From Pratylenchus scribneri (taxonomy: Eukaryota > Nematoda > Chromadorea > Rhabditida > Pratylenchidae), in the NCBI GenBank assembly GCA_030063045.1, contig JAQSEB010000124.1, positions 1 to 64,000 on the forward strand: a DNA stretch of 64,000 bases, written 5' to 3'. Position numbers and translations under genes: made by a program. This document shows positions 24,301-39,300 of this stretch, piece after piece. The notes under the pieces were generated by a model. The model did not search any database and was not told the origin of the DNA. It was given only the letters and a program-made list of their open reading frames with translations. Each line of letters opens with the position of its first letter. Position 1 is the stretch's first letter.

Positions 24301-27300
24301 TTTGAAATTTTTGAAATTGAAATTTTCTATGAGTTTTAAGAAAAAAGTTTATAATCGCTATTTCTCTTCGGAATTTTAATATCATTCCTCACAATCTTTT
24401 CTATTAGTATTTTTTAAGCAGATTCTAGGCCCTACATGTATTTGAAATTTTTGAAATTGAAATTTTCTATGTGTTTTAAGAAAAAAAGTTTAAAATCGCT
24501 ATTTCTCTTCGGAATTTTAATATCATTCCTCACAATCTTTTCTATTAGTATTTTTTAAGCAGATTCTAGGTCATACATGTATTTGAAATTTTTGAAATTG
24601 AAATTTTCTATGTGTTTTAAGAAAAAAGTTTAAAATCGCTATTTCTCTTCGGAATTTTAATATCATTCCTCACAATCTTTTCTATTAGTATTTTTTAAGC
24701 AGATTCTAGGTCATACATGTATTTGAAATTTTTGAAATTGAAATTTTCTATGAGTTTTAAGAAAAAAGTTTAAAATCGCTATTTCTCTTCGGAATTTTAA
24801 TATCATTCCTCACAATCTTTTCTATTAGTATTTTTTAAGCAGATTCTAGGTCATACATGTATTTGAAATTTTTGAAATTGAAATTTTCTATGAGTTTTAA
24901 GAAAAAAGTTTAAAATCGCTATTTCTCTTCGGAATTTTAATATCATTCCTCACAATCCTTTCTATTAGTATTTTTTAAGCAGATTCTAGGCCATACATGT
25001 ATTTGAAATTTTTAAAATTGAAATTTTCTATGTGTTTTAAGAAAAAAATTTTAAAATCGCTATTTATCTTCGGAATTTTAATATCATTCCTCACAATCTT
25101 TTCTATTAGTATTTTTTAAGCAGATTCTAGGCCCTACATGTATTTGAAATTTTTGAAATTGAAATTTTCTATGTGTTTTAAGAAAAAAAGTTTAAAATCG
25201 CTATTTCTCTTCGGAATTTTAATATCATTCCTCACAATCTTTTCTATTAGTATTTTTTAAGCAGATTCTAGGCCCTACATGTATTTGAAATTTTTGAAAT
25301 TGAAATTTTCTATGTGTTTTAAGAAAAAAAGTTTAAAATCGCTATTTCTCTTCGGAATTTTAATATCATTCCTCACAATCTTTTCTATTAGTATTTTTTA
25401 GGCAGATTCTAGGCCCTACATGTATTTGAAATTTTTGAAATTGAAATTTTCTATGTGTTTTAAGAAAAAAATTTTAAAATCGCTATTTCTCTTCGGAATT
25501 TTAATATCATTCCTCACAATCTTTTCTATTAGTATTTTTTAGGCAGATTCTAGGCCCTACATGTATTTGAAATTTTTGAAATTGAAATTTTCTATGTGTT
25601 TTAAGAAAAAAATTTTAAAATCGCTATTTATCTTCGGAATTTTAATATCATTCCTCACAATCTTTTCTATTAGTATTTTTTAGGCAGATTCTAGGCCCTA
25701 CATGTATTTGAAATTTTTGAAATTGAAATTTTCTATGTGTTTTAAGAAAAAAATTTTAAAATCGCTATTTATCTTCGGAATTTTAATATCATTCATCACA
25801 ATCTTTTCTATTAGTATTTTTTTAGCAGATTCTAGGCCATACATGTATTTGAAATTCTTAAAATTGAAATTTTCTATGAGTTTTAAGAAAAAAATTTAAA
25901 ATCGCTATTTCTCTTCGGAATTTTAATATCATTCCTCACAATCTTTTCTATTAGTATTTTTTAAGCAGATTCTAGGCCCTACATGTATTTGAAATTTTTG
26001 AAATTGAAATTTTCTATGTGTTTTAAGAAAAAAAGTTTAAAATCGCTATTTCTCTTCGGAATTTTAATATCATTCCTCACAATCTTTTCTATTAGTATTT
26101 TTTAGGCAGATTCTAGGCCCTACATGTATTTGAAATTTTTGAAATTGAAATTTTCTATGTGTTTTAAGAAAAAAATTTTAAAATCGCTATTTATCTTCGG
26201 AATTTTAATATCATTCCTCACAATCTTTTCTATTAGTATTTTTTAGGCAGATTCTAGGCCCTACATGTATTTGAAATTTTTGAAATTGAAATTTTCTATG
26301 TGTTTTAAGAAAAAAATTTTAAAATCGCTATTTATCTTCGGAATTTTAATATCATTCCTCACAATCTTTTCTATTAGTATTTTTTTAGCAGATTCTAGGC
26401 CATACATGTATTTGAAATTCTTAAAATTGAAATTTTCTATGAGTTTTAAGAAAAAAATTTAAAATCGCTATTTCTCTTCGGAATTTTAATATTATTCCTC
26501 ACAATCTTTTCTATTAGTATTTTTTAAGCAGATTCTAGGCCATACATGTATTTGAAATTTTTGAAATTGAAATTGTCTATGAGTTTTAAGAAAAAAAGTT
26601 TAAAATCGCTATTTCTCTTCGAAATTTTAATATCATTCCTCACAATCTTTTCTATTAGTATTTTTTAAGCAGATTCTAGGCCCTACATGTATTTGAAATT
26701 TTTGAAATTGAAATTTTCTATGTGTTTTAAGAAAAAAAGTTTAAAATCGCTATTTCTCTTCGGAATTTTAATATCATTCCTCACAATCTTTTCTATTAGT
26801 ATTTTTTAGGCAGATTCTAGGCCCTACATGTATTTGAAATTTTTGAAATTGAAATTTTCTATGTGTTTTAAGAAAAAAATTTTAAAATCGCTATTTCTCT
26901 TCGGAATTTTAATATCATTCCTCACAATCTTTTCTATTAGTATTTTTTAAGCAGATTCTAGGCCCTACATGTATTTGAAATTTTTGAAATTGAAATTTTC
27001 TATGTGTTTTAAGAAAAAAATTTTAAAATCGCTATTTCTCTTCGGAATTTTAATATCATTCCTCACAATCTTTTCTATTAGTATTTTTTAGGCAGATTCT
27101 AGGCCCTACATGTATTTGAAATTTTTGAAATTGAAATTTTCTATGTGTTTTAAGAAAAAAATTTTAAAATCGCTATTTATCTTCGGAATTTTAATATCAT
27201 TCCTCACAATCTTTTCTATTAGTATTTTTTAGGCAGATTCTAGGCCCTACATGTATTTGAAATTTTTGAAATTGAAATTTTCTATGTGTTTTAAGAAAAA

Positions 27301-30300
27301 AATTTTAAAATCGCTATTTATCTTCGGAATTTTAATATCATTCCTCACAATCTTTTCTATTAGTATTTTTTAGGCAGATTCTAGGCCCTACATGTATTTG
27401 AAATTTTTGAAATTGAAATTTTCTATGAGTTTTAAGAAAAAAGTTTATAATCGCTATTTCTCTTCGGAATTTTAATATCATTCCTCACAATCTTTTCTAT
27501 TAGTATTTTTTAGGCAGATTCTAGGTCATACATGTATTTGAAATTTTTGAAATTGAAATTTTCTATGTGTTTTAAGAAAAAAAGTTTAAAATCGCTATTT
27601 CTCTTCGGGATTTTAATATCATTCCTCACAATCTTTTCTATTAGTATTTTTTAAGCAGATTCTAGGCCCTACATGTATTTGAAATTTTTGAAATTGAAAT
27701 TTTCTATGTGTTTTAAGAAAAAAAGTTTAAAATCGCTATTTCTCTTCGGAATTTTAATATCATTCCTCACAATCTTTTCTATTAGTATTTTTTAGGCAGA
27801 TTCTAGGCCCTACATGTATTTGAAATTTTTGAAATTGAAATTTTCTATGTGTTTTAAGAAAAAAATTTTAAAATCGCTATTTCTCTTCGGAATTTTAATA
27901 TCATTCCTCACAATCTTTTCTATTAGTATTTTTTAGGCAGATTCTAGGCCCTACATGTATTTGAAATTTTTGAAATTGAAATTTTCTATGAGTTTTAAGA
28001 AAAAAGTTTATAATCGCTATTTCTCTTCGGAATTTTAATATCATTCCTCACAATCTTTTCTATTAGTATTTTTTAGGCAGATTCTAGGTCATACATGTAT
28101 TTGAAATTTTTGAAATTGAAATTTTCTATGAGTTTTAAGAAAAAAATTTTAAAATCGCTATTTCTCTTCGGAATTTTAATATCATTCCTCACAATCTTTT
28201 CTATTAGTATTTTTTAAGCAGATTCTAGGTCATACATGTATTTGAAATTTTTGAAATTGAAATTTTCTATGTGTTTTAAGAAAAAAGTTTAAAATCGCTA
28301 TTTCTCTTCGGAATTTTAATATCATTCCTCACAATCTTTTATATTAGTATTTTTTAAGCATATTCTAGGTCATACATGTATTTGAAATTTTTGAAATTGA
28401 AATTTTCTATGAGTTTTAAGAAAAAAGTTTAAAATCGCTATTTCTCTTCGGAATTTTAATATCATTCCTCACAATCTTTTCTATTAGTATTTTTTAAGCA
28501 GATTCTAGGTCATACATGTATTTGAAATTTTTGAAATTGAAATTTTCTATGAGTTTTAAGAAAAAAGTTTAAAATCGCTATTTCTCTTCGGAATTTTAAT
28601 ATCATTCCTCACAATCTTTTCTATTAGTATTTTTTAAGCAGATTCTAGGCCATACATGTATTTGAAATTTTTGAAATTGAAATTTTCTATGAGTTTTAAG
28701 AAAAAAGTTTAAAATCGCTATTTCTCTTCGGAATTTTAATATCATTCCTCACAATCCTTTCTATTAGTATTTTTTAAGCAGATTCTAGGCCATACATGTA
28801 TTTGAAATTTTTAAAATTGAAATTTTCTATGTGTTTTAAGAAAAAAATTTTAAAATCGCTATTTATCTTCGGAATTTTAATATCATTCCTCACAATCTTT
28901 TCTATTAGTATTTTTTAAGCAGATTCTAGGCCCTACATGTATTTGAAATTTTTGAAATTGAAATTTTCTATGTGTTTTAAGAAAAAAAGTTTAAAATCGC
29001 TATTTCTCTTCGGAATTTTAATATCATTCCTCACAATCTTTTCTATTAGTATTTTTTAAGCAGATTCTAGGCCCTACATGTATTTGAAATTTTTGAAATT
29101 GAAATTTTCTATGTGTTTTAAGAAAAAAATTTTAAAATCGCTATTTCTCTTCGGAATTTTAATATTATTCCTCACAATCATTTCTATTAGTATTTTTTAA
29201 GCAGATTCTAGGCCATACATGTATTTGAAATTTTTGAAATTGAAATTTTCTATGAGTTTTAAGAAAAAAAATTTAAAATCGCTATTTATCTTCGGAATTT
29301 TAATATCATTCCTCACAATCTTTTCTATTAGTATTTTTTAGGCAGATTCTAGGCCCTACATGTATTTGAAATTTTTGAAATTGAAATTTTCTATGTGTTT
29401 TAAGAAAAAAATTTTAAAATCGCTATTTATCTTCGGAATTTTAATATCATTCATCACAATCTTTTCTATTAGTATTTTTTTAGCAGATTCTAGGCCATAC
29501 ATGTATTTGAAATTCTTAAAATTGAAATTTTCTATGAGTTTTAAGAAAAAAGTTTAAAATCGCTATTTCTCTTCGGAATTTTAATATCATTCCTCACAAT
29601 CTTTTCTATTAGTATTTTTTAAGCAGATTCTAGGCCATACATGTATTTGAAATTTTTGAAATTGAAATTTTCTATGTGTTTTAAGAAAAAAAGTTTAAAA
29701 TCGCTATTTCTCTTCGGAATTTTAATATCATTCCTCACAATCTTTTCTATTAGTATTTTTTAGGCAGATTCTAGGCCCTACATGTATTTGAAATTTTTGA
29801 AATTGAAATTTTCTATGTGTTTTAAGAAAAAAATTTTAAAATCGCTATTTATCTTCGGAATTTTAATATCATTCCTCACAATCTTTTCTATTAGTATTTT
29901 TTAGGCAGATTCTAGGCCCTACATGTATTTGAAATTTTTGAAATTGAAATTTTCTATGTGTTTTAAGAAAAAAATTTTAAAATCGCTATTTATCTTCGGA
30001 ATTTTAATATCATTCCTCACAATCTTTTCTATTAGTATTTTTTTAGCAGATTCTAGGCCATACATGTATTTGAAATTCTTAAAATTGAAATTTTCTATGA
30101 GTTTTAAGAAAAAAATTTAAAATCGCTATTTCTCTTCGGAATTTTAATATTATTCCTCACAATCTTTTCTATTAGTATTTTTTAAGCAGATTCTAGGCCA
30201 TACATGTATTTGAAATTTTTGAAATTGAAATTGTCTATGAGTTTTAAGAAAAAAAGTTTAAAATCGCTATTTCTCTTCGGAATTTTAATATCATTCCTCA

Positions 30301-33300
30301 CAATCTTTTCTATTAGTATTTTTTAAGCAGATTCTAGGCCCTACATGTATTTGAAATTTTTGAAATTGAAATTTTCTATGTGTTTTAAGAAAAAAAGTTT
30401 AAAATCGCTATTTCTCTTCGGAATTTTAATATCATTCCTCACAATCTTTTCTATTAGTATTTTTTAGGCAGATTCTAGGCCCTACATGTATTTGAAATTT
30501 TTGAAATTGAAATTTTCTATGTGTTTTAAGAAAAAAATTTTAAAATCGCTATTTCTCTTCGGAATTTTAATATCATTCCTCACAATCTTTTCTATTAGTA
30601 TTTTTTAAGCAGATTCTAGGCCCTACATGTATTTGAAATTTTTGAAATTGAAATTTTCTATGTGTTTTAAGAAAAAAATTTTAAAATCGCTATTTCTCTT
30701 CGGAATTTTAATATCATTCCTCACAATCTTTTCTATTAGTATTTTTTAGGCAGATTCTAGGCCCTACATGTATTTGAAATTTTTGAAATTGAAATTTTCT
30801 ATGTGTTTTAAGAAAAAAATTTTAAAATCGCTATTTATCTTCGGAATTTTAATATCATTCCTCACAATCTTTTCTATTAGTATTTTTTAGGCAGATTCTA
30901 GGCCCTACATGTATTTGAAATTTTTGAAATTGAAATTTTCTATGTGTTTTAAGAAAAAAATTTTAAAATCGCTATTTATCTTCGGAATTTTAATATCATT
31001 CCTCACAATCTTTTCTATTAGTATTTTTTAGGCAGATTCTAGGCCCTACATGTATTTGAAATTTTTGAAATTGAAATTTTCTATGAGTTTTAAGAAAAAA
31101 GTTTATAATCGCTATTTCTCTTCGGAATTTTAATATCATTCCTCACAATCTTTTCTATTAGTATTTTTTAGGCAGATTCTAGGTCATACATGTATTTGAA
31201 ATTTTTGAAATTGAAATTTTCTATGTGTTTTAAGAAAAAAAGTTTAAAATCGCTATTTCTCTTCGGGATTTTAATATCATTCCTCACAATCTTTTCTATT
31301 AGTATTTTTTAAGCAGATTCTAGGCCCTACATGTATTTGAAATTTTTGAAATTGAAATTTTCTATGTGTTTTAAGAAAAAAAGTTTAAAATCGCTATTTC
31401 TCTTCGGAATTTTAATATCATTCCTCACAATCTTTTCTATTAGTATTTTTTAGGCAGATTCTAGGCCCTACATGTATTTGAAATTTTTGAAATTGAAATT
31501 TTCTATGTGTTTTAAGAAAAAAATTTTAAAATCGCTATTTCTCTTCGGAATTTTAATATCATTCCTCACAATCTTTTCTATTAGTATTTTTTAGGCAGAT
31601 TCTAGGCCCTACATGTATTTGAAATTTTTGAAATTGAAATTTTCTATGAGTTTTAAGAAAAAAGTTTATAATCGCTATTTCTCTTCGGAATTTTAATATC
31701 ATTCCTCACAATCTTTTCTATTAGTATTTTTTAGGCAGATTCTAGGTCATACATGTATTTGAAATTTTTGAAATTGAAATTTTCTATGAGTTTTAAGAAA
31801 AAAATTTTAAAATCGCTATTTCTCTTCGGAATTTTAATATCATTCCTCACAATCTTTTCTATTAGTATTTTTTAAGCAGATTCTAGGTCATACATGTATT
31901 TGAAATTTTTGAAATTGAAATTTTCTATGTGTTTTAAGAAAAAAGTTTAAAATCGCTATTTCTCTTCGGAATTTTAATATCATTCCTCACAATCTTTTAT
32001 ATTAGTATTTTTTAAGCATATTCTAGGTCATACATGTATTTGAAATTTTTGAAATTGAAATTTTCTATGAGTTTTAAGAAAAAAGTTTAAAATCGCTATT
32101 TCTCTTCGGAATTTTAATATCATTCCTCACAATCTTTTCTATTAGTATTTTTTAAGCAGATTCTAGGTCATACATGTATTTGAAATTTTTGAAATTGAAA
32201 TTTTCTATGAGTTTTAAGAAAAAAGTTTAAAATCGCTATTTCTCTTCGGAATTTTAATATCATTCCTCACAATCTTTTCTATTAGTATTTTTTAAGCAGA
32301 TTCTAGGCCATACATGTATTTGAAATTTTTGAAATTGAAATTTTCTATGTGTTTTAAGAAAAAAATTTTAAAATCGCTATTTATCTTCGGAATTTTAATA
32401 TCATTCCTCACAATCTTTTCTATTAGTATTTTTTAAGCAGATTCTAGGCCCTACATGTATTTGAAATTTTTGAAATTGAAATTTTCTATGTGTTTTAAGA
32501 AAAAAAGTTTAAAATCGCTATTTCTCTTCGGAATTTTAATATCATTCCTCACAATCTTTTCTATTAGTATTTTTTAAGCAGATTCTAGGCCCTACATGTA
32601 TTTGAAATTTTTGAAATTGAAATTTTCTATGTGTTTTAAGAAAAAAAGTTTAAAATCGCTATTTCTCTTCGGAATTTTAATATCATTCCTCACAATCTTT
32701 TCTATTAGTATTTTTTAGGCAGATTCTAGGCCCTACATGTATTTGAAATTTTTGAAATTGAAATTTTCTATGTGTTTTAAGAAAAAAATTTTAAAATCGC
32801 TATTTCTCTTCGGAATTTTAATATTATTCCTCACAATCATTTCTATTAGTATTTTTTAAGCAGATTCTAGGCCATACATGTATTTGAAATTTTTGAAATT
32901 GAAATTTTCTATGAGTTTTAAGAAAAAAAATTTAAAATCGCTATTTCTCTTCGGAATTTTAATATTATTCCTCACAATCTTTTCTATTAGTATTTTTTAA
33001 GCAGATTCTAGGCCATACATGTATTTGAAATTTTTGAAATTGAAATTTTCTATGAGTTTTAAGAAAAAAAGTTTAAAATCGCTATTTCTCTTCGGAATTT
33101 TAATATTATTCCTCACAATCATTTCTATTAGTATTTTCTAAGCAGATTCTAGGCCATACATGTATTTGAAATTTTTGAAATTGAAATTTTCTATGAGTTT
33201 TAAGAAAAAAAATTTAAAATCGCTATTTCTCTTCGGAATTTTAATATTATTCCTCACAATCTTTTCTATTAGTATTTTTTAAGCAGATTCTAGGCCATAC

Positions 33301-36300
33301 ATGTATTTGAAATTTTTGAAATTGAAATTTTCTATGAGTTTTAAGAAAAAAAATTTAAAATCGCTATTTCTCTTCGGAATTTTAATATCATTCCTCACAA
33401 TCTTTTCTATTAGTATTTTTTAAGCAGATTCTAGGCCATATATGTATTTGAAATTTTTGAAATTGAAATTTTCTATGAGTTTTAAGAAAAAAATTTAAAA
33501 TAGCTATTTCTTTTCGGAATTTTAATATCATTCCTCACATTCTTTTCTATTAGTATTTTTTAAGCAGATTCTAGGCCCTACATGTATTTGAAATTTTTGA
33601 AATTGAAATTTTCTACGAGTTTTAAGAAAAAAAGTTTAAAATCGCTATTTCTCTTCGGAATTTTAATATCATTCCTCACAATCTTTTCTATTAGTATTTT
33701 TTAAGCAGATTCTAGGCCATATATGTATTTGAAATTTTTGAAATTGAAATTTTCTATGAGTTTTAAGAAAAAAAATTTAAAATCGCTATTTCTCTTCGGA
33801 ATTTTAATATCATTCCTCACAATCTTTTCTATTAGTATTTTTTAAGCAGATTCTAGGCCCTACATGTATTTGAAATTTTTGAAATTGAAATTTTCTACGA
33901 GTTTTAAGAAAAAAAGTTTAAAATCGCTATTTCTCTTCGGAATTTTAATATCATTCCTCACAATCTTTTCTATTCGTATTTTTTAAGCAGATTCTAGGCC
34001 ATATATGTATTTGAAATTTTTGAAATTGAAATTTTCTATGAGTTTTAAGAAAAAAATTTAAAATAGCTATTTCTTTTCGGAATTTTAATATTATTCCTCA
34101 CAATCTTTTCTATTAGTATTTTTTAAGCAGATTCTAGGCCATACATGTATTTGAAATTTTTGAAATTGAAATTTTCTACGAGTTTTAAGAAAAAAAGTAT
34201 AAAATCGCTATTTATCTTCGGAATTTTAATATCATTCCTCACAATCTTTTCTATTAGTATTTTTTAAGCAGATTCTAGGCCATACATGTATTTGAAATTT
34301 TTGAAATTGAAATTTTCTACGAGTTTTAAGAAAAAAAGTTTAAAATCGCTATTTCTCTTCGGAATTTTAATATCATTCCTCACAATCTTTTCTATTAGTA
34401 TTTTTTAAGCAGATTCTAGGCCATATATGTATTTGAAATTTTTGAAATTGAAATTTTCTACGAGTTTTAAGAAAAAAAGTTTAAAATCGCTATTTCTCTT
34501 CGGAATTTTAATATCATTCCTCACAATCTTTTCTATTAGTATTTTTTAAGCAGATTCTAGGCCATATATGTATTTGAAATTTTTGAAATTGAAATTTTCT
34601 ATGTGTTTTAAGAAAAAAATTTTAAAATCGCTATTTCTCTTCGGAATTTTAATATCATTCCTCACAATCTTTTCTATTAGTATTTTTTAAGCAGATTCTA
34701 GGCCATACATGTATTTAAAATTTTTGAAATTGAAATTTTCTATTAGTTTTAAGAAAAAAGTTTAAAATCGCTATTTCTCTTCGGAATTTTAATATCATTC
34801 CTCACAATCTTTTCTATTAGTATTTTTTAAGCAGATTCTAGGCCATACATGTATTTAAAATTTTTGAAATTGAAATTTTCTATGAGTTTTAAGAAAAAAA
34901 GTTTAAAATCGCTATTTATCTTCGGAATTTTAATATCATTCCTCACAATCTTTTCTATTAGTATTTTTTAAGCAGATTCTAGGCCATACATGTATTTGAA
35001 ATTTTTGAAATTGAAATTTTCTATGTGTTTTAAGAAAAAAATTTTAAAATCGCTATTTCTCTTCGGAATTTTAATATCATTCCTCACAATCTTTTCTATT
35101 AGTATTTTTTAAGCAGATTCTAGGCCATACATGTATTTAAAATTTTTGAAATTGAAATTTTCTATTAGTTTTAAGAAAAAAGTTTAAAATCGCTATTTCT
35201 CTTCGGAATTTTAATATCATTCCTCACAATCTTTTCTATTAGTATTTTTTAAGCAGATTCTAGGCCATACATGTATTTGAAATTTTTGAAATTGAAATTT
35301 TCTATGTGGTTTAAGAAAAAAATTTTAAAATCGCTATTTATCTTCGGAATTTTAATATCATTCCTCACAATCTTTTCTATTAGTATTTTTTAAGCAGATT
35401 CTAGGCCATACATGTATTTGAAATTTTTGAAATTGAAATTTTCTATGTGTTTTAAGAAAAAAATTTTAAAATCGCTATTTCTCTTCGGAATTTTAATATC
35501 ATTCCTCACAATCTTTTCTATTAGTATTTTTTAAGCAGATTCTAGGCCATACATGTATTTGAAATTTTTGAAATTGAAATTTTCTATGTGTTTTAAGAAA
35601 AAAATTTTAAAATCGCTATTTCTCTTCGGAATTTTAATATCATTCCTCACAATCTTTTCTATTAGTATTTTTTAAGCAGATTCTAGGCCATACATGTATT
35701 TGAAATTTTTGAAATTGAAATTTTCTATGTGTTTTAAGAAAAAAATTTAAAATCGCTATTTCTCTTCGGAATTTTAATATCATTCCTCACAATCTTTTCT
35801 ATTAGTATTTTTTAAGCAGATTCTAGGCCATACATGTATTTAAAATTTTTGAAATTGAAATTTTCTATTAGTTTTAAGAAAAAAGTTTAAAATCGCTATT
35901 TCTCTTCGGAATTTTAATATCATTCCTCACAATCTTTTCTATTAGTATTTTTTAAGCAGATTCTAGGCCATACATGTATTTGAAATTTTTGAAATTGAAA
36001 TTTTCTATGTGGTTTAAGAAAAAAATTTTAAAATCGCTATTTCTCTTCGGAATTTTAATATCATTCCTCACAATCTTTTCTATTAGTATTTTTTAAGCAG
36101 ATTCTAGGCCATACATGTATTTAAAATTTTTGAAATTGAAATTTTCTATTAGTTTTAAGAAAAAAGTTTAAAATCGCTATTTCTCTTCGGAATTTTAATA
36201 TCATTCCTCACAATCTTTTCTATTAGTATTTTTTAAGCAGATTCTAGGCCATACATGTATTTGAAATTTTTGAAATTGAAATTTTCTATGTGGTTTAAGA

Positions 36301-39300
36301 AAAAAATTTTAAAATCGCTATTTATCTTCGGAATTTTAATATCATTCCTCACAATCTTTTCTATTAGTATTTTTTAGGCAGATTCTAGGCCCTACATGTA
36401 TTTGAAATTTTTGAAATTGAAATTTTCTATGAGTTTTAAGAAAAAAGTTTAAAATCGCTATTTCTCTTCGGAATTTTAATATCATTCCTCACAATCTTTT
36501 CTATTAGTATTTTTTAGGCAGATTCTAGGCCATACATGTATTTGAAATTTTTGAAATTGAAATTTTCTATGAGTTTTAAGAAAAAAAGTTTAAAATCGCT
36601 ATTTCTCTTCGGAATTTTAATATTATTCCTCACAATCTTTTCTAATAGTATTTTTTAAGCAGATTCTAGGCCATACATATATTTGAAATTTTTGAAATTG
36701 AAATTTTCTATGAGTTTTAAGAAAAAAAGTTTAAAATCGCTATTTCTCTTCGGAATTTTAATATCATTCCTCACAATCTTTTCTATTAGTATTTTTTAAG
36801 CAGATTCTAGGCCATACATATATTTGAAATTTTTGAAATTAAAATTTTCTATGAGTTTTAAGAAAAAAATTTTAAAATCGCTATTTCTCTTCGGAATTTT
36901 AATATCATTCCTCACAATCTTTTCTATTAGTATTTTTTAAGCAGATTCTAGGCCATACATGTATTTGAAATTTTTGAAATTGAAATTTTCTATGTGGTTT
37001 AAGAAAAAAATTTTAAAATCGCTATTTCTCTTCGGAATTTTAATATCATTCCTCACAATCTTTTCTATTAGTATTTTTTAAGCAGATTCTAGGCCATACA
37101 TGTATTTGAAATTTTTGAAATTGAAATTTTCTATGAGTTTTAAGAAAAAAGTTTAAAATCGCTATTTCTCTTCGGAATTTTAATATCATTCCTCACAATC
37201 TTTTCTATTAGTATTTTTAAGCAGATTCTAGGCCATACATATATTTGAAATTTTTGAAATTGAAATTTTCTACGAGTTTTAAGAAAAAATTTTAAAATCG
37301 CTATTTCTCTTCGGAATTTTAATATTATTCCTCACAATCTTTTCTATTAGTATTTTTTAAGCAGATTCTAGGCCCTACATGTATTTGAAATTTTTGAAAT
37401 TGAAATTTTCTATGAGTTTTAAGAAAAAAGTTTAAAATCGCTATTTCTCTTCGGAATTTTAATATCATTCCTCACAATCTTTTCTATTAGTATTTTTTAA
37501 GCAGATTCTAGGCCATACATGTATTTGAAATTTTTGAAATTGAAATTTTCTATGTGTTTTAAGAAAAAAATTTTAAAATCGCTATTTCTCTTCGGAATTT
37601 TAATATCATTCCTCACAATCTTTTCTATTAGTATTTTTTAAGCAGATTCTAGGCCATACATGTATTTGAAATTTTTGAAATTGAAATTTTCTATGTGTTT
37701 TAAGAAAAAAATTTTAAAATCGCTATTTCTCTTCGGAATTTTAATATCATTCCTCACAATCTTTTCTATTAGTATTTTTTAAGCAGATTCTAGGCCATAC
37801 ATGTATTTGAAATTTTTGAAATTGAAATTTTCTATGTGTTTTAAGAAAAAAATTTTAAAATCGCTATTTCTCTTCGGAATTTTAATATCATTCCTCACAA
37901 TCTTTTCTATTAGTATTTTTTAAGCAGATTCTAGGCCCTACATGTATTTGAAATTTTTGAAATTGAAATTTTCTACGAGTTTTAAGAAAAAAAGTTTAAA
38001 ATCGCTATTTCTCTTCGGAATTTTAATATCATTCCTCACAATCTTTTCTATTAGTATTTTTTAAGCAGATTCTAGGCCCTACATGTATTTGAAATTTTTG
38101 AAATTGAAATTTTCTACGAGTTTTAAGAAAAAAGTTTAAAATCGCTATTTCTCTTCGGAATTTTAATATCATTCCTCACAATCTTTTCTATTAGTATTTT
38201 TTAAGCAGATTCTAGGCCCTACATGTATTTGAAATTTTTGAAATTGAAATTTTCTATGTGTTTTAAGAAAAAAATTTTAAAATCGCTATTTCTCTTCGGA
38301 ATTTTAATATCATTCCTCACAATCTTTTCTATTAGTATTTTTTAGGCAGATTCTAGGCCCTACATGTATTTGAAATTTTTGAAATTGAAATTTTCTATGT
38401 GTTTTAAGAAAAAAATTTTAAAATCGCTATTTATCTTCGGAATTTTAATATCATTCCTCACAATCTTTTCTATTAGTATTTTTTAGGCAGATTCTAGGCC
38501 CTACATGTATTTGAAATTTTTGAAATTGAAATTTTCTACGAGTTTTAAGAAAAAAAGTTTAAAATCGCTATTTCTCTTCGGAATTTTAATATCATTCCTC
38601 ACAATCTTTTCTATTAGTATTTTTTAGGCAGATTCTAGGCCCTACATGTATTTGAAATTTTTGAAATTGAAATTTTCTATGTGTTTTAAGAAAAAAATTT
38701 TAAAATCGCTATTTATCTTCGGAATTTTAATATCATTCCTCACAATCTTTTCTATTAGTATTTTTTAGGCAGATTCTAGGCCCTACATGTATTTGAAATT
38801 TTTGAAATTGAAATTTTCTATGTGTTTTAAGAAAAAAATTTTAAAATCGCTATTTATCTTCGGAATTTTAATATCATTCATCACAATCTTTTCTATTAGT
38901 ATTTTTTTAGCAGATTCTAGGCCATACATGTATTTGAAATTCTTAAAATTGAAATTTTCTATGAGTTTTAAGAAAAAAATTTAAAATCGCTATTTCTCTT
39001 CGGAATTTTAATATCATTCCTCACAATCTTTTCTATTAGTATTTTTTAAGCAGATTCTAGGCCCTACATGTATTTGAAATTTTTGAAATTGAAATTTTCT
39101 ATGTGTTTTAAGAAAAAAAGTTTAAAATCGCTATTTCTCTTCGGAATTTTAATATCATTCCTCACAATCTTTTCTATTAGTATTTTTTAGGCAGATTCTA
39201 GGCCCTACATGTATTTGAAATTTTTGAAATTGAAATTTTCTATGTGTTTTAAGAAAAAAATTTTAAAATCGCTATTTATCTTCGGAATTTTAATATCATT

